Below are positions 46,101-53,272 of a DNA stretch of 64,000 nt, one piece after another. Location: positions 248,001-312,000 of the forward strand of contig CAJMPR010000001.1 of the NCBI GenBank assembly GCA_905215345.1. The letters are read 5' to 3'. A program made the position numbers and the translations under genes. A model generated the notes under the pieces. It was not told the DNA's origin. It saw nothing but the letters and a program-made list of their open reading frames with translations, and did not search any database. Origin of the DNA: an uncultured bacterium (GTDB lineage Bacteria > Bacteroidota > Bacteroidia > Bacteroidales > Bacteroidaceae). Positions within the stretch are counted from its first letter, which is position 1. Each line of letters begins with the position of its first letter.

Positions 46101-47285
46101 ATAAGCAGAAGGATTAACCAGATAAAAATGAGTCTCGCCCGTAGCAATATCATAGTTCAGCAGCCCGTAACCTTCGGTCGCTATCCAAAGCCGGTTATCA
46201 CGGTCGTAGCAGGCCGTTCCGTAAATCCCGGTCTGTATGTTGTTCCATACTCCGGGGGTATGGCGCACAAAGCGCGAAGAAAGGGTACTGAGACGGGATA
46301 TACCACCCGCGTACGTACCTATCCAGAGTGTCCCTGTGCGATCCAGGCAAAAGGAGTAGATAGAATAATGTCCCAACGGTTTCGCCCAGTCGTCATATCC
46401 GCCTACCTTGGTAAAGTGATTATCGAACTGGCTAAAGGAATACACCCCGTCATAAGTTCCCATCAGCAATTCTCCGTTCCATTCTGCCATGCAACGCACA
46501 AAGTTATTCTTTAACCCGCTATTCTTACTTGTATAGCAGGTAGCAACATAGGTATGAGGGTCTATCCGGGTCACTCCCCCGGGATTGGTTCCCGCCCATA
46601 TCCGATGGTAAGCATCTTCATAGAGGGAGGTCACCCTTTTGCCCACCAAGTTATCTTCTTCTTCGCAAAAGTTCCTGATAAACCGCATCTTACCGCTACA
46701 CAGATAAATTCCTTTCTGAACGGTTCCTATCCAGAACTTTCCCGTACTATCTTCCATGATAGCAGAGACGGACAATACTGTTTTATCGACAAAAGAGACA
46801 CTCTCAAAGCTATCATTCTCTGGCAGATAGCGGCAAATACCGGCACGTGTTCCCACCCATACTTGCTGACGACGATCTACATACACGGCAAGAATCCCCT
46901 CGGATGCCAGCCCATCTTTTGTATAATAATTGCGGATGCTGTCAGTCTCCAAAGACAAACGGCTGACTCCATGACTTGTCCCTATCCACAAATATCGTCC
47001 GCCTTGTTCCGCCAAACATGAAATCTCATTATCAGCAAGGCTCAATGAATCACCGGACTGATGGGTATACACCGTATAGGTACTTCCATTATAGCGATTC
47101 AAGCCGTTACGTGTACCCAGCCACAGATATCCCCGCGTATCCTGACAGATAGCCATTACAGACAATTGGGACATCCCTTCATTCATTCTCGAACTGTAAA
47201 AAAAGGAATATTTAAAGTGGTCTGCCTGGACAGACACAGCAGTCAAAGACAAGAACAGAAAGAAAAACAAGGTCATGCGTCTCAT
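43197..47285 (-). CDS. Second hybrid two-component system regulator (HTCS)
   Basis: The 1,362-residue protein is a close architectural twin of the regulator at 22423-26514. It has a signal peptide, two Reg_prop propellers, a Y_Y_Y domain and one membrane span (about 800-822). The kinase H box is AHELRTPLTLI (His near 850), followed by an ATPase domain. The receiver aspartate is in LSDIMMP (near 1157), and a C-terminal AraC-type domain closes the protein. It lies directly upstream of the haem, kinase and aldolase series and is its likely activator. HTCS proteins usually control glycan loci with SusC/SusD, which are absent here. A weak -7 box is present at 47317 to 47310. Confidence 0.95.
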   Translation of the reverse strand: MRRMTLFFFLFLSLTAVSVQADHFKYSFFYSSRMNEGMSQLSVMAICQDTRGYLWLGTRNGLNRYNGSTYTVYTHQSGDSLSLADNEISCLAEQGGRYLWIGTSHGVSRLSLETDSIRNYYTKDGLASEGILAVYVDRRQQVWVGTRAGICRYLPENDSFESVSFVDKTVLSVSAIMEDSTGKFWIGTVQKGIYLCSGKMRFIRNFCEEEDNLVGKRVTSLYEDAYHRIWAGTNPGGVTRIDPHTYVATCYTSKNSGLKNNFVRCMAEWNGELLMGTYDGVYSFSQFDNHFTKVGGYDDWAKPLGHYSIYSFCLDRTGTLWIGTYAGGISRLSTLSSRFVRHTPGVWNNIQTGIYGTACYDRDNRLWIATEGYGLLNYDIATGETHFYLVNPSAYSVYNANTIKTLFAEDDCIWCGTTRGELYRFDLKTRSFKLFYRFPVALSVYSVLRDSSGNLWVGTSGGEHSLTCFTPAGERIENMVDAAGKELVVNSIRCMLEERPGILLIGTRGSGLFRLSLTSLDANAKKMVGSLEHYSMGATDARTKLNSNYISSILRSRGGEIWFSTYGGGIYRMDNNAAITKMVMEKDGLMSNTICHLVEGADKTLWMSTDKGIASYSPVDDSIKNYPYSNGIQVREFTLHGGVAMPDGTVCLTGNDGFVTFYTPEMPVNTFVPPVVLEGLQVNNRPVSVGDDSGILNCLPDNAKEIHLSYDQNNLSISYRALNFINPSMNRYAYRLEGYDKEWNEVGRRTTAYYTKLPSGTYVFHVKASNNDGVWNEEGRTLRIVIAPPLWATWYAYLLYAILLIGMVLIVFYYYNIRRKLKEELHAEQREKQQQEEFHQAKIRLFTNIAHELRTPLTLIITPFEELVRRIDLSAELRSRLVVIYKNAQRLLLLVNQLMDLQKNQSGAMELRVSEGNVCEFIREIYYAFKQIAQTNEITFTLTCRPDSFVIWYDKTLLEKVVFNLLSNAFKYTPSGNAIHMEVGYDEQRGMLLLRVEDSGCGIPPEEREKIFTPFYQITETAGVNIPGTGIGLSLVYSIVQLCRGDIRIEDRTDGGEGTVFLVELPATANAFTEEEKDMMPLETIGDTALAQPIEPKPASMIPGDIQKKPVILIVEDDKGVRDYLHQSLESDYEILEAANGVKGYERAVQDFPDLILSDIMMPKRNGLELCAMIKEDVRIGHIPIILMTARSMVVHIKEGFQAGADDYVIKPFSMDVLRIRIHSLLQSRQQLKKLYGRHFSPEVIGATMVSSDERFSQKLYEAIEKHISDPELSIDLLCQEIGISRANLYRKIKAISELSPTELIRNKRLEIAMKYLKETEMSISDIAAALGFSSHSYFSNSFKALYGMSPSEFVQTNIRKN

Positions 47286-47429
47286 AGTAATATCGGAGTT
47301 TTCACCTCACAAATGTATAAGAAAGAAGGTGATAAAAAAGAAGGATGAGACGCTTTTAACAACCGGAAGATGAAATTTGAGACGTTAGAGACAGGAGATG
47401 AGACATAGATGACAATGCAACTAAAGTCT

Positions 47430-48470
47430 TCATTCATTTGCCGATATAACCACTTTTATAACCCCTTCCAGCTGATTTTCAAAAATGCGATAAGCCTCTT
47501 CTATTTTATTCAACGGAAATCTGTGGGTAATCAGAGGAGTAGTATCTATCTTGCCTTGTTCAATCAAACTGAGTATTTCGGCACAGTCGCAACCGTCTAC
47601 TCCCCCTGTTTTGAAAGTCAGGTTCTTTCCATACATATCAGGCAGAGGAAGTATCTGAGGCCTATCATAGAGGGCTACAATGGTAATAATCGCATTAGGA
47701 CGGGCACACTCCCACGCCATACGGAAAGTATCTTCCGTCCCCGCCACTTCCAGCACTACATCAGCGCCACCGTGACTACTGTTCTTGAGCACAAAATCTT
47801 TGCAGTTTGCAGGCTCCGCTATCAACACATCAGGATAATACTCACGGACAAAACGGATTCTTTCAGGTGATTTTTCACAAACAATGATACGTCTTGGTTT
47901 CTTCTGCATCACACAAAGCAAAGTGCAAATTCCGGTAGGTCCGGCGCCGATAATAAGAACTACATCATCTTCGGTAATTTCTGAGATACGGGCAGCCCAG
48001 AACCCCGTTGCAAGTACATCCCCTACAAACAACGCCTGCTCATCGCTGACGGTATCCGGTATACGGTTCAAGCCACTGTCAGCATAAGGCACTCTGACAT
48101 ATTCCGTCTGCCCACCGTCGATACGGCAACCCAAAGCCCATCCACCATCAGGATCAGTACAGTTATTCACATACCCCTTTTTGCAAAAGAAACACTCTCC
48201 GCAGAAAGTTTCCACATTCACAGTTACCCTGTCTCCGGGCTTCACCGTAGTCACATCAGCGCCTACCTCTTCCACAATACCCACCATTTCGTGCCCGACC
48301 GTTATTCCGGGCACTGCACGCGGTACACTACCGTGTTTTATATGAAGATCGCTCGTACAAATACTGCTGAGCGTCACCCTTACAATGGCATCCCGCGAAT
48401 CCTTTAATTCCGGTTTCTGTTTCTCCAGTAACTCAAACTTTCCGTGTTTAACGTAGGTATATGCAAGCAT
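47430..48470 (-). CDS. Zinc-dependent medium-chain alcohol/polyol dehydrogenase
   Basis: The 346-residue protein has the MDR layout. A catalytic zinc site is built around the Cys in SICTSDLH and the GHE motif. A structural zinc loop has four cysteines in CGECFFCKKGYVNNC. The nucleotide-binding motif is GAGPTGI (around residues 173-179). It would oxidise a secondary alcohol or polyol with NAD(P). It has its own strong promoter and ends about 145 bases before the start of the second regulator gene. It could feed or drain the ketose pathway encoded next to it, but this is only suggested by position. The substrate (sorbitol, threonine or other) is not determinable here. Confidence 0.85.
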   Translation of the reverse strand: MLAYTYVKHGKFELLEKQKPELKDSRDAIVRVTLSSICTSDLHIKHGSVPRAVPGITVGHEMVGIVEEVGADVTTVKPGDRVTVNVETFCGECFFCKKGYVNNCTDPDGGWALGCRIDGGQTEYVRVPYADSGLNRIPDTVSDEQALFVGDVLATGFWAARISEITEDDVVLIIGAGPTGICTLLCVMQKKPRRIIVCEKSPERIRFVREYYPDVLIAEPANCKDFVLKNSSHGGADVVLEVAGTEDTFRMAWECARPNAIITIVALYDRPQILPLPDMYGKNLTFKTGGVDGCDCAEILSLIEQGKIDTTPLITHRFPLNKIEEAYRIFENQLEGVIKVVISANE

Positions 48471-48552
48471 GATGTTTTATTTTTTTGTACAAGAAAAGTA
48501 TAATTGATATTATCCGAATTTAACCATCAATTTAATAGCTTTTTAATTAATA

Positions 48553-48583
48553 CAAAGATAAAAGGTAAATCATAATCAACAAA
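48553..48583 (-). promoter_or_regulatory. Promoter of the alcohol dehydrogenase gene
   Basis: On the minus strand there is TTTG (48583 to 48580), 19 bp, then TATCTTTG (48560 to 48553), an exact fit to the Bacteroides housekeeping promoter. The leader to the start codon at 48470 would be about 75 bases. Confidence 0.7.
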
Positions 48584-48679
48584 GGTTTTCTATTTGATAT
48601 GCTATTATTTCTCCGCATATCTCTTTATATCTTGTTCAAATAAATATTATCATCCACTTGTCTCTCACCCGAGAAAACC

Positions 48680-49516
48680 TTATCCAATCTCCACCCTCTG
48701 GCATTGCGGACAATAATAAACCGTCCCTCCCAAATAGGCCTCTTTCACAATCTTTCCTCCGCAACGAGGACAAGGATTCTTCCACGTTTTGGCAGAAAGA
48801 ATAGTTTCGTATCTTCCATAATTCCCGAAAAGATCGGTTTGGGTATCACGCCCACCTCCCGAAGTCATATCCATTAAAGTATCTTTCAAAGAGTGGAAAA
48901 GAATATCCCTTTGACTATCCGGCAGTTTCAAGACCTTTTGTTTCGGATGAATGCGGGCATTGAACAGAATATCCTGAGTTACTCCATTGCCTACTCCCGG
49001 AATGCGTTGTTCGGTAGCGAGCAGAGCTTTGGCAGTCAGGGTGTTTTTCGCTTCTAAAAAGAGTTTGTCGAATTGCTTTTCCGTATAGTCTTCGCTCAAA
49101 GGAGAGATACTATCACGACTTATCTTATAGTACTTATTATCAATGTCATCGCCCTGAAAGACATTAATAAAACCATACATGGCAACCGTAAAGACAAGAA
49201 ACGACTCGTCATTAAAAGTGAGCAACAGCTGATAGTTGGAAGGGATTTTATCACCGGCAGCGTAATAACGGGCAATAACTCCGTCACTAATATTCATCGT
49301 CACATTTTCCGAGAGATAGAAATCGACGAATATACCATACCCTTCGGATGAGAGGATAGTCCTCCCCACCAACAACTTGCCATATCCCAACGGGTCACTA
49401 TTATAAAAAGTAAACTTATGCGGTTTGGTAGCATTGAACACTTGCGTAATCGTCTTGCCTGCCAAAGCATGATTAATCTGCTTGCTCAGTGTGAGGACTT
49501 CGGGTAACTCCAACAT
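48680..49516 (-). CDS. Fpg/Nei-family DNA glycosylase lacking the N-terminal proline
   Basis: The 278-residue protein has the family layout: an N-terminal beta domain, a helix-two-turn-helix region with PGVGNGVTQDIL, and a C-terminal zinc finger (CPRC...CPQC, residues about 249-272). Fpg and Nei remove oxidised bases, using the proline left after loss of the first methionine as nucleophile (MPELPE). Here the start reads MLELPEV, so leucine takes that place while the glutamate remains. No other start codon restores the proline. The enzyme may work differently, as a pure glycosylase, or only bind damaged DNA. Confidence 0.85.
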   Translation of the reverse strand: MLELPEVLTLSKQINHALAGKTITQVFNATKPHKFTFYNSDPLGYGKLLVGRTILSSEGYGIFVDFYLSENVTMNISDGVIARYYAAGDKIPSNYQLLLTFNDESFLVFTVAMYGFINVFQGDDIDNKYYKISRDSISPLSEDYTEKQFDKLFLEAKNTLTAKALLATEQRIPGVGNGVTQDILFNARIHPKQKVLKLPDSQRDILFHSLKDTLMDMTSGGGRDTQTDLFGNYGRYETILSAKTWKNPCPRCGGKIVKEAYLGGTVYYCPQCQRVEIG

Positions 49517-49571
49517 AATACTCTTTTATCTTTGATTGTGAATCAGATTCTATATCACTAAATACCATCCA

Positions 49572-50204
49572 TCACTTCATGTACATAAGACATCTCTTGT
49601 CTTGCTTTTTAAAACGTTCTAATCTATCCATTTTTTCCTCCTCGGTTTCTTTAACAGGGAACGTTATTCTATGAGTTTCTTTATCATAATCATATAATTC
49701 CCTGGCAGGAACTGCATAGACCGATTCCGGACCGTCATCACACCATCCAAAGCCAAAAACATAGAACAAGTTTTTTATCGGACGGTTCAACTGATTAGAG
49801 TTCATATACCTCTCGTACTTCTCAATATCTCTTATATCAAGATAAAAACCTATCTTACTTCGCCACTTACATTCTACAGCAATAATATCTCCAACTTCAT
49901 AAATTGTACTCGTAGTGGTAACGCATTCCATCAGCAAATCCGGTGATGATGAAGACAGAGGTCTATATCCCTCAATGTATTTATCCCCTCTCCAATCTAA
50001 AAGCCGCCAAAATATTTTCTTGTCACTCAGGTCTGAATAACCATCTTTACTAATATTGGAGTTTTTTACAACCCATTCCTCAAATCTATCTCCCAAATAT
50101 TTACTTCTATCTCTTTCTTTAAAATATTGAAAGGTATCTATTAACCGATATTGGAAGACACCCACAAAATCATCGATAAACTGATTTAATATTTTCATAG
50201 CCAT
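49572..50204 (-). CDS. Small protein with a PD-(D/E)xK nuclease-like motif
   Basis: I do not recognise the family of this 210-residue protein. It contains a pattern typical of the restriction-endonuclease fold: an acidic helix (FEEW, Glu42), then PD at 88-89, then IIAVECKW with Glu111 and Lys113, about 22 residues apart. No signal peptide or membrane span is present, so it is cytoplasmic. It may be a solitary nuclease or part of a defence or repair module. Its neighbour on the same strand (50330-50815) has a GIY-YIG nuclease-like motif. Base composition is more A/T-rich than the flanking enzyme loci. Confidence 0.5.
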   Translation of the reverse strand: MAMKILNQFIDDFVGVFQYRLIDTFQYFKERDRSKYLGDRFEEWVVKNSNISKDGYSDLSDKKIFWRLLDWRGDKYIEGYRPLSSSSPDLLMECVTTTSTIYEVGDIIAVECKWRSKIGFYLDIRDIEKYERYMNSNQLNRPIKNLFYVFGFGWCDDGPESVYAVPARELYDYDKETHRITFPVKETEEEKMDRLERFKKQDKRCLMYMK

Positions 50205-50329
50205 AATAGTCTATTGTGTCTCTACAGTATTATTCATTCTTTGCCAAGTATATCTGTAAATCCGTCATTCAAAACTGATAACCGATATAGAACATACGAC
50301 AAATATTCTGCAAAAATAAGTAATATTCA

Positions 50330-50815
50330 TCAATCAAACCTTACACATTTATCCATCATAAATTTATTTAGACCTTCTTTCAATTCCATGCTTATTTTCA
50401 GTTCATTATTCCACAGTGGAAGTCTCTTATATTCGATGATAAACTTTAATATCAAACAATATTCTACAAAAAGTGGATTATCTTTTTTTCCGGTATCATA
50501 CCAATACACCTTTATCTTTGCTGCAGATAAATTCTGCATTCTTTCGGGCCATAATTTACCTCTTGGAACACCATCCTGTTTGCCTACAATACGCCTATAT
50601 AAGCCCCCAATTCTTGGTAAAACTTTGCCTTCGATCATATGACCGGAACTTCCGATATAGACAATTTCTTCCTTCCCATTTCCATAACAGGCATAGACAA
50701 TATAAACGCCGCAACACTCAGTGGGCGCATTACAAACTTTTCTTAAAGAATTTGTTCTATCAAATTCGAAATTTCCTTTTTTATATTCATTTAGAAAATC
50801 AAACATAATATTCAA
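50330..50815 (-). CDS. GIY-YIG nuclease-like small protein
   Basis: The 161-residue protein shows a GIY-YIG-type core: GVYIV at residues 36-40 and VYIGSSG at 52-58. A later arginine pair (LYRRIVG) and a glutamate (FVEYCL) could serve as the remaining catalytic residues. Such domains cut DNA in repair, mobile introns or restriction. It has no other domain, so any target would have to come from a partner. The gene follows no obvious promoter and lies next to another small nuclease-like gene. Initiation at the internal Met4 is also possible. Confidence 0.55.
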   Translation of the reverse strand: MNIMFDFLNEYKKGNFEFDRTNSLRKVCNAPTECCGVYIVYACYGNGKEEIVYIGSSGHMIEGKVLPRIGGLYRRIVGKQDGVPRGKLWPERMQNLSAAKIKVYWYDTGKKDNPLFVEYCLILKFIIEYKRLPLWNNELKISMELKEGLNKFMMDKCVRFD

Positions 50816-50969
50816 AATTACTTTTTATAATGGAGCACTATATATTATAAACGTCTTCATACCAACATTTTCCAAAAATAGAGTTTTTTTCCCAATTCTT
50901 TCCAGATTTCCTTCTCATCTTTGCAATACAGAAAACAAATAAAGTATTAATTATTAAAAATAGAGAAGT

Positions 50970-51407
50970 ATGAAAAAGTTAGTTATGATGTTGGTTTGTA
51001 TGTTTGCGGTGCACACAATGGTAATGGCGGATAATGATAAGCCGATAGAGGTAAGCCAGTTGCCGGCAAAGGCGCAGACATTTATCAAGACTTATTTTAA
51101 AGACCATAAGGTGGCAATGGCTAAATTGGAGTCAGGAATATTTTATAAAAGCTATGATGTGGTGTTCACGAATGGTGAGAAGGTAGAATTTGATAAATCG
51201 GGGAAATGGAAGGAGGTGCGATGCAGACAAAGTGAAGTTCCCGCACAAATTGTACCGGAGGCTATACGTAATTACGTAAAGACAAACTATCCGGAGGCAA
51301 GAATCCTTCAGATAGAGTACGATGATAATGAGTATGAAATTAAGTTGTCTAATCGTTGGGAAATTACATTCGACTCTAAAATGAGGGTGATTGATATTGA
51401 CGATTGA
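50970..51407 (+). CDS. Secreted PepSY-like protein (DUF2874 type)
   Basis: The 145-residue exported protein has a signal peptide (about 1-20, ending MVMA). Two repeats of a PepSY-like unit follow: LPAKAQTFIKTYF and VPEAIRNYVKTNYP each begin a helix-plus-sheet module. The sequence is acidic and ends in VIDIDD. These small periplasmic proteins are common in Bacteroides and of uncertain role, perhaps binding or inhibiting a partner. The gene stands alone on the plus strand, with a strong terminator behind it. An imperfect -7 box (CATCTTTG, 50916-50923) lies upstream. Confidence 0.8.
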   Translation: MKKLVMMLVCMFAVHTMVMADNDKPIEVSQLPAKAQTFIKTYFKDHKVAMAKLESGIFYKSYDVVFTNGEKVEFDKSGKWKEVRCRQSEVPAQIVPEAIRNYVKTNYPEARILQIEYDDNEYEIKLSNRWEITFDSKMRVIDIDD

Positions 51408-51441
51408 TGGCAGGAAGCATTTAAAGTATTAAGAAGTTGAA

Positions 51442-51480
51442 AACAGTTGCTTGAAGCCCCCTTCAAGCAACTGTTTTTTT
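51442..51480 (+). terminator. Terminator of the PepSY-like gene
   Basis: A perfect 15-bp stem (51442-51456 with 51461-51475), a 4-base loop and a run of seven T follow the PepSY-like gene by about 35 bases. With the T-rich flank on the other strand it may also serve the convergent fimbrial operon. Confidence 0.9.
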
Positions 51481-51545
51481 GTGTACTTTCGTGCCATAGC
51501 AGGGCACATAGCGTTGTGTTCATTGTACGACAGTAGGTTGCACCA

Positions 51546-51800
51546 CTATCCTAACGGATTTTCCTCCTGATTCTCTCCGCTACCGCCACCCCCGGAGGGG
51601 TCTTGGTCTTTGGTGTCGGGTGAGAGTTCTATCCATTCCAATTGCTCGGAGTCAACGAGAGCACGGGTATAAGTACCGTTGCTTGTCTTGGCACGTTCGG
51701 GGATGAACTGCACGTGTACGGCTTGGTAATATATCCGGCAGGACGGGGCTCTTGTCAGCGACAAGAGAAATGAAAGGTTTTCGTTCGGAATATCTATCTT
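51546..51800 (-). pseudogene. Probable remnant of a fimbrial or surface protein C-terminus
   Basis: An open frame directly downstream of the last fimbrillin reads as the end of a larger surface protein: YYQAVHVQFIPERAKT, then NGTYTRALVDSEQLEWIEL, then an acidic glycine-rich tail. There is no signal peptide or credible start; its first part overlaps the preceding gene in another frame. The most likely explanation is a deletion that removed the 5' part of a sixth fimbrial gene. It could instead be random coding-like sequence. Confidence 0.35.
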
Positions 51801-51816
51801 AGCAATAATAAGAAGA

Positions 51817-53268
51817 TTAGAAAGTAAGCATTGCACGAATAAGATGAGCTTCAGTTTTAGGATACCGATACACACTACTTGTATTCCCAGTTACCCGCCC
51901 ATTACAATGAGTAGTTGTATTATAACCGGATTCTGTGCCCGATATATAAGTACCCGAAATTGTAGTACTACCGGGTATCTTACTCAAAAAAGTATTCAAG
52001 GTAGCTGCATTATCCACAAAGTCCAATACAGGATTAAGAGAAGGGAAATGCCATCCACTGGTCATTCCCGTAGGAACAGGAGTATGCTCCACGCACCATG
52101 AACAGGCAGGAAAGGACTTACCTTGAGCCATACCTGCCAATAAGTTCTTCGTATATATGTAGCCCTGATATTCATACCAAGAAGTACCATTCCAACTTTT
52201 CGAATTATCTCCCCAAGGCTTATTTGCCTGGTCGAGCGACAGTACATATCCGTGTACGGCTAATAGTTTTCCATCATACCTGTTAGGATCGCTGTCCCAC
52301 TTTCCCGCTCCTACCTTAAACACCACCCCTATACACGGATTTCCTGAAAGCTGATAGAAGTCTTCACTACCGGGAACAATGCTCCCGTCCTGATAATAAA
52401 AATCCCCCACTTGCAGGTTACGGCGTATAGTTTCTCCTCGCCGCATGTTTACCAGATGATATTTTTCAGCGGTGGTTTTGTCTACAGAAGCCTTATATGA
52501 ATATGCAATGGATTCTTTTCCAGCCGTGTAGCTGATTTCGGCGGAAAGAGCAGTTCCCGGCGTAGTGATATATCTATATTCCGTTGTTGATAAATGATAT
52601 AATTTATTTGAAATATCACTGCCACCTGCACTGACTTTCAGTGACAGGGAGCCGACAGGTTCAGAATATTCGTAACCATTGTCGGTTATGTAAGCTGTAT
52701 TTTTGATGTCTATAATGAACAAGGACATTTTGTGTTTTAACGTAAACTTCATCACAGGTATGGAACCGGCGGCGGTTGTCACACTGCCGGCTCCTGTCAT
52801 CAAGTCCGAGGCGGTGTAGTCGGCTTGCGCACTTTGGTCATCTTTTATAGTGAACTTACTGACAATGTCATCCTCGCTTGCAGCATCATCCATTACCGTA
52901 GAATAAGGATAGTATGCAAAGTAGGTGACACCCGCATAATTATAATGATACATCGGCTTATCCGCATCCATCGGTTTCCAGCTTGTTCCGTCATATTGGT
53001 AAGCAATATTCTTTTCCAAAATCACCCCATCGGATGTAATGGCAAAGATGCCTATCCGGTCGCCGGAGGTGAAACTTGTGGAGTAGCCCGTATCTGTGGC
53101 TCGCGTTGTGCTGCTGCTGTCGGCGGAAGTAAGTTCTTCGGTTGCCACGAGTACCTGTAATGTCTGTCCATGCGCCTTAAGCATTTCTTCGTCTTCTGTG
53201 CATGCGGTTATGGATAACGCCAAAAGCATGCCTGCAATAGAGTAGATAATATTTTTCATGATTTTCAT
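51817..53268 (-). CDS. Fimbrillin-family lipoprotein with C-terminal lectin-fold-like domain, probable tip protein
   Basis: From Met at 53268 the product has about 483 residues, with a lipoprotein signal peptide (lipobox cysteine in SITACTED). The N-terminal part has fimbrillin features (RIGIFAI, YHYNYAGVTYFAYYP). The C-terminal part, from about residue 310, has CIGVVFK, HGYVLSL, NKPWGD and SGWHFPSLNPVLDF, a DUF1566/C-type-lectin-like pattern shared with the protein at 53273-55072. Proteins of this form are likely adhesins at the fimbrial tip. A longer frame starting at 53283 would overlap the upstream gene. It is the last intact gene of the operon. Confidence 0.75.
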   Translation of the reverse strand: MKIMKNIIYSIAGMLLALSITACTEDEEMLKAHGQTLQVLVATEELTSADSSSTTRATDTGYSTSFTSGDRIGIFAITSDGVILEKNIAYQYDGTSWKPMDADKPMYHYNYAGVTYFAYYPYSTVMDDAASEDDIVSKFTIKDDQSAQADYTASDLMTGAGSVTTAAGSIPVMKFTLKHKMSLFIIDIKNTAYITDNGYEYSEPVGSLSLKVSAGGSDISNKLYHLSTTEYRYITTPGTALSAEISYTAGKESIAYSYKASVDKTTAEKYHLVNMRRGETIRRNLQVGDFYYQDGSIVPGSEDFYQLSGNPCIGVVFKVGAGKWDSDPNRYDGKLLAVHGYVLSLDQANKPWGDNSKSWNGTSWYEYQGYIYTKNLLAGMAQGKSFPACSWCVEHTPVPTGMTSGWHFPSLNPVLDFVDNAATLNTFLSKIPGSTTISGTYISGTESGYNTTTHCNGRVTGNTSSVYRYPKTEAHLIRAMLTF

Positions 53269-53272
53269 TGTT

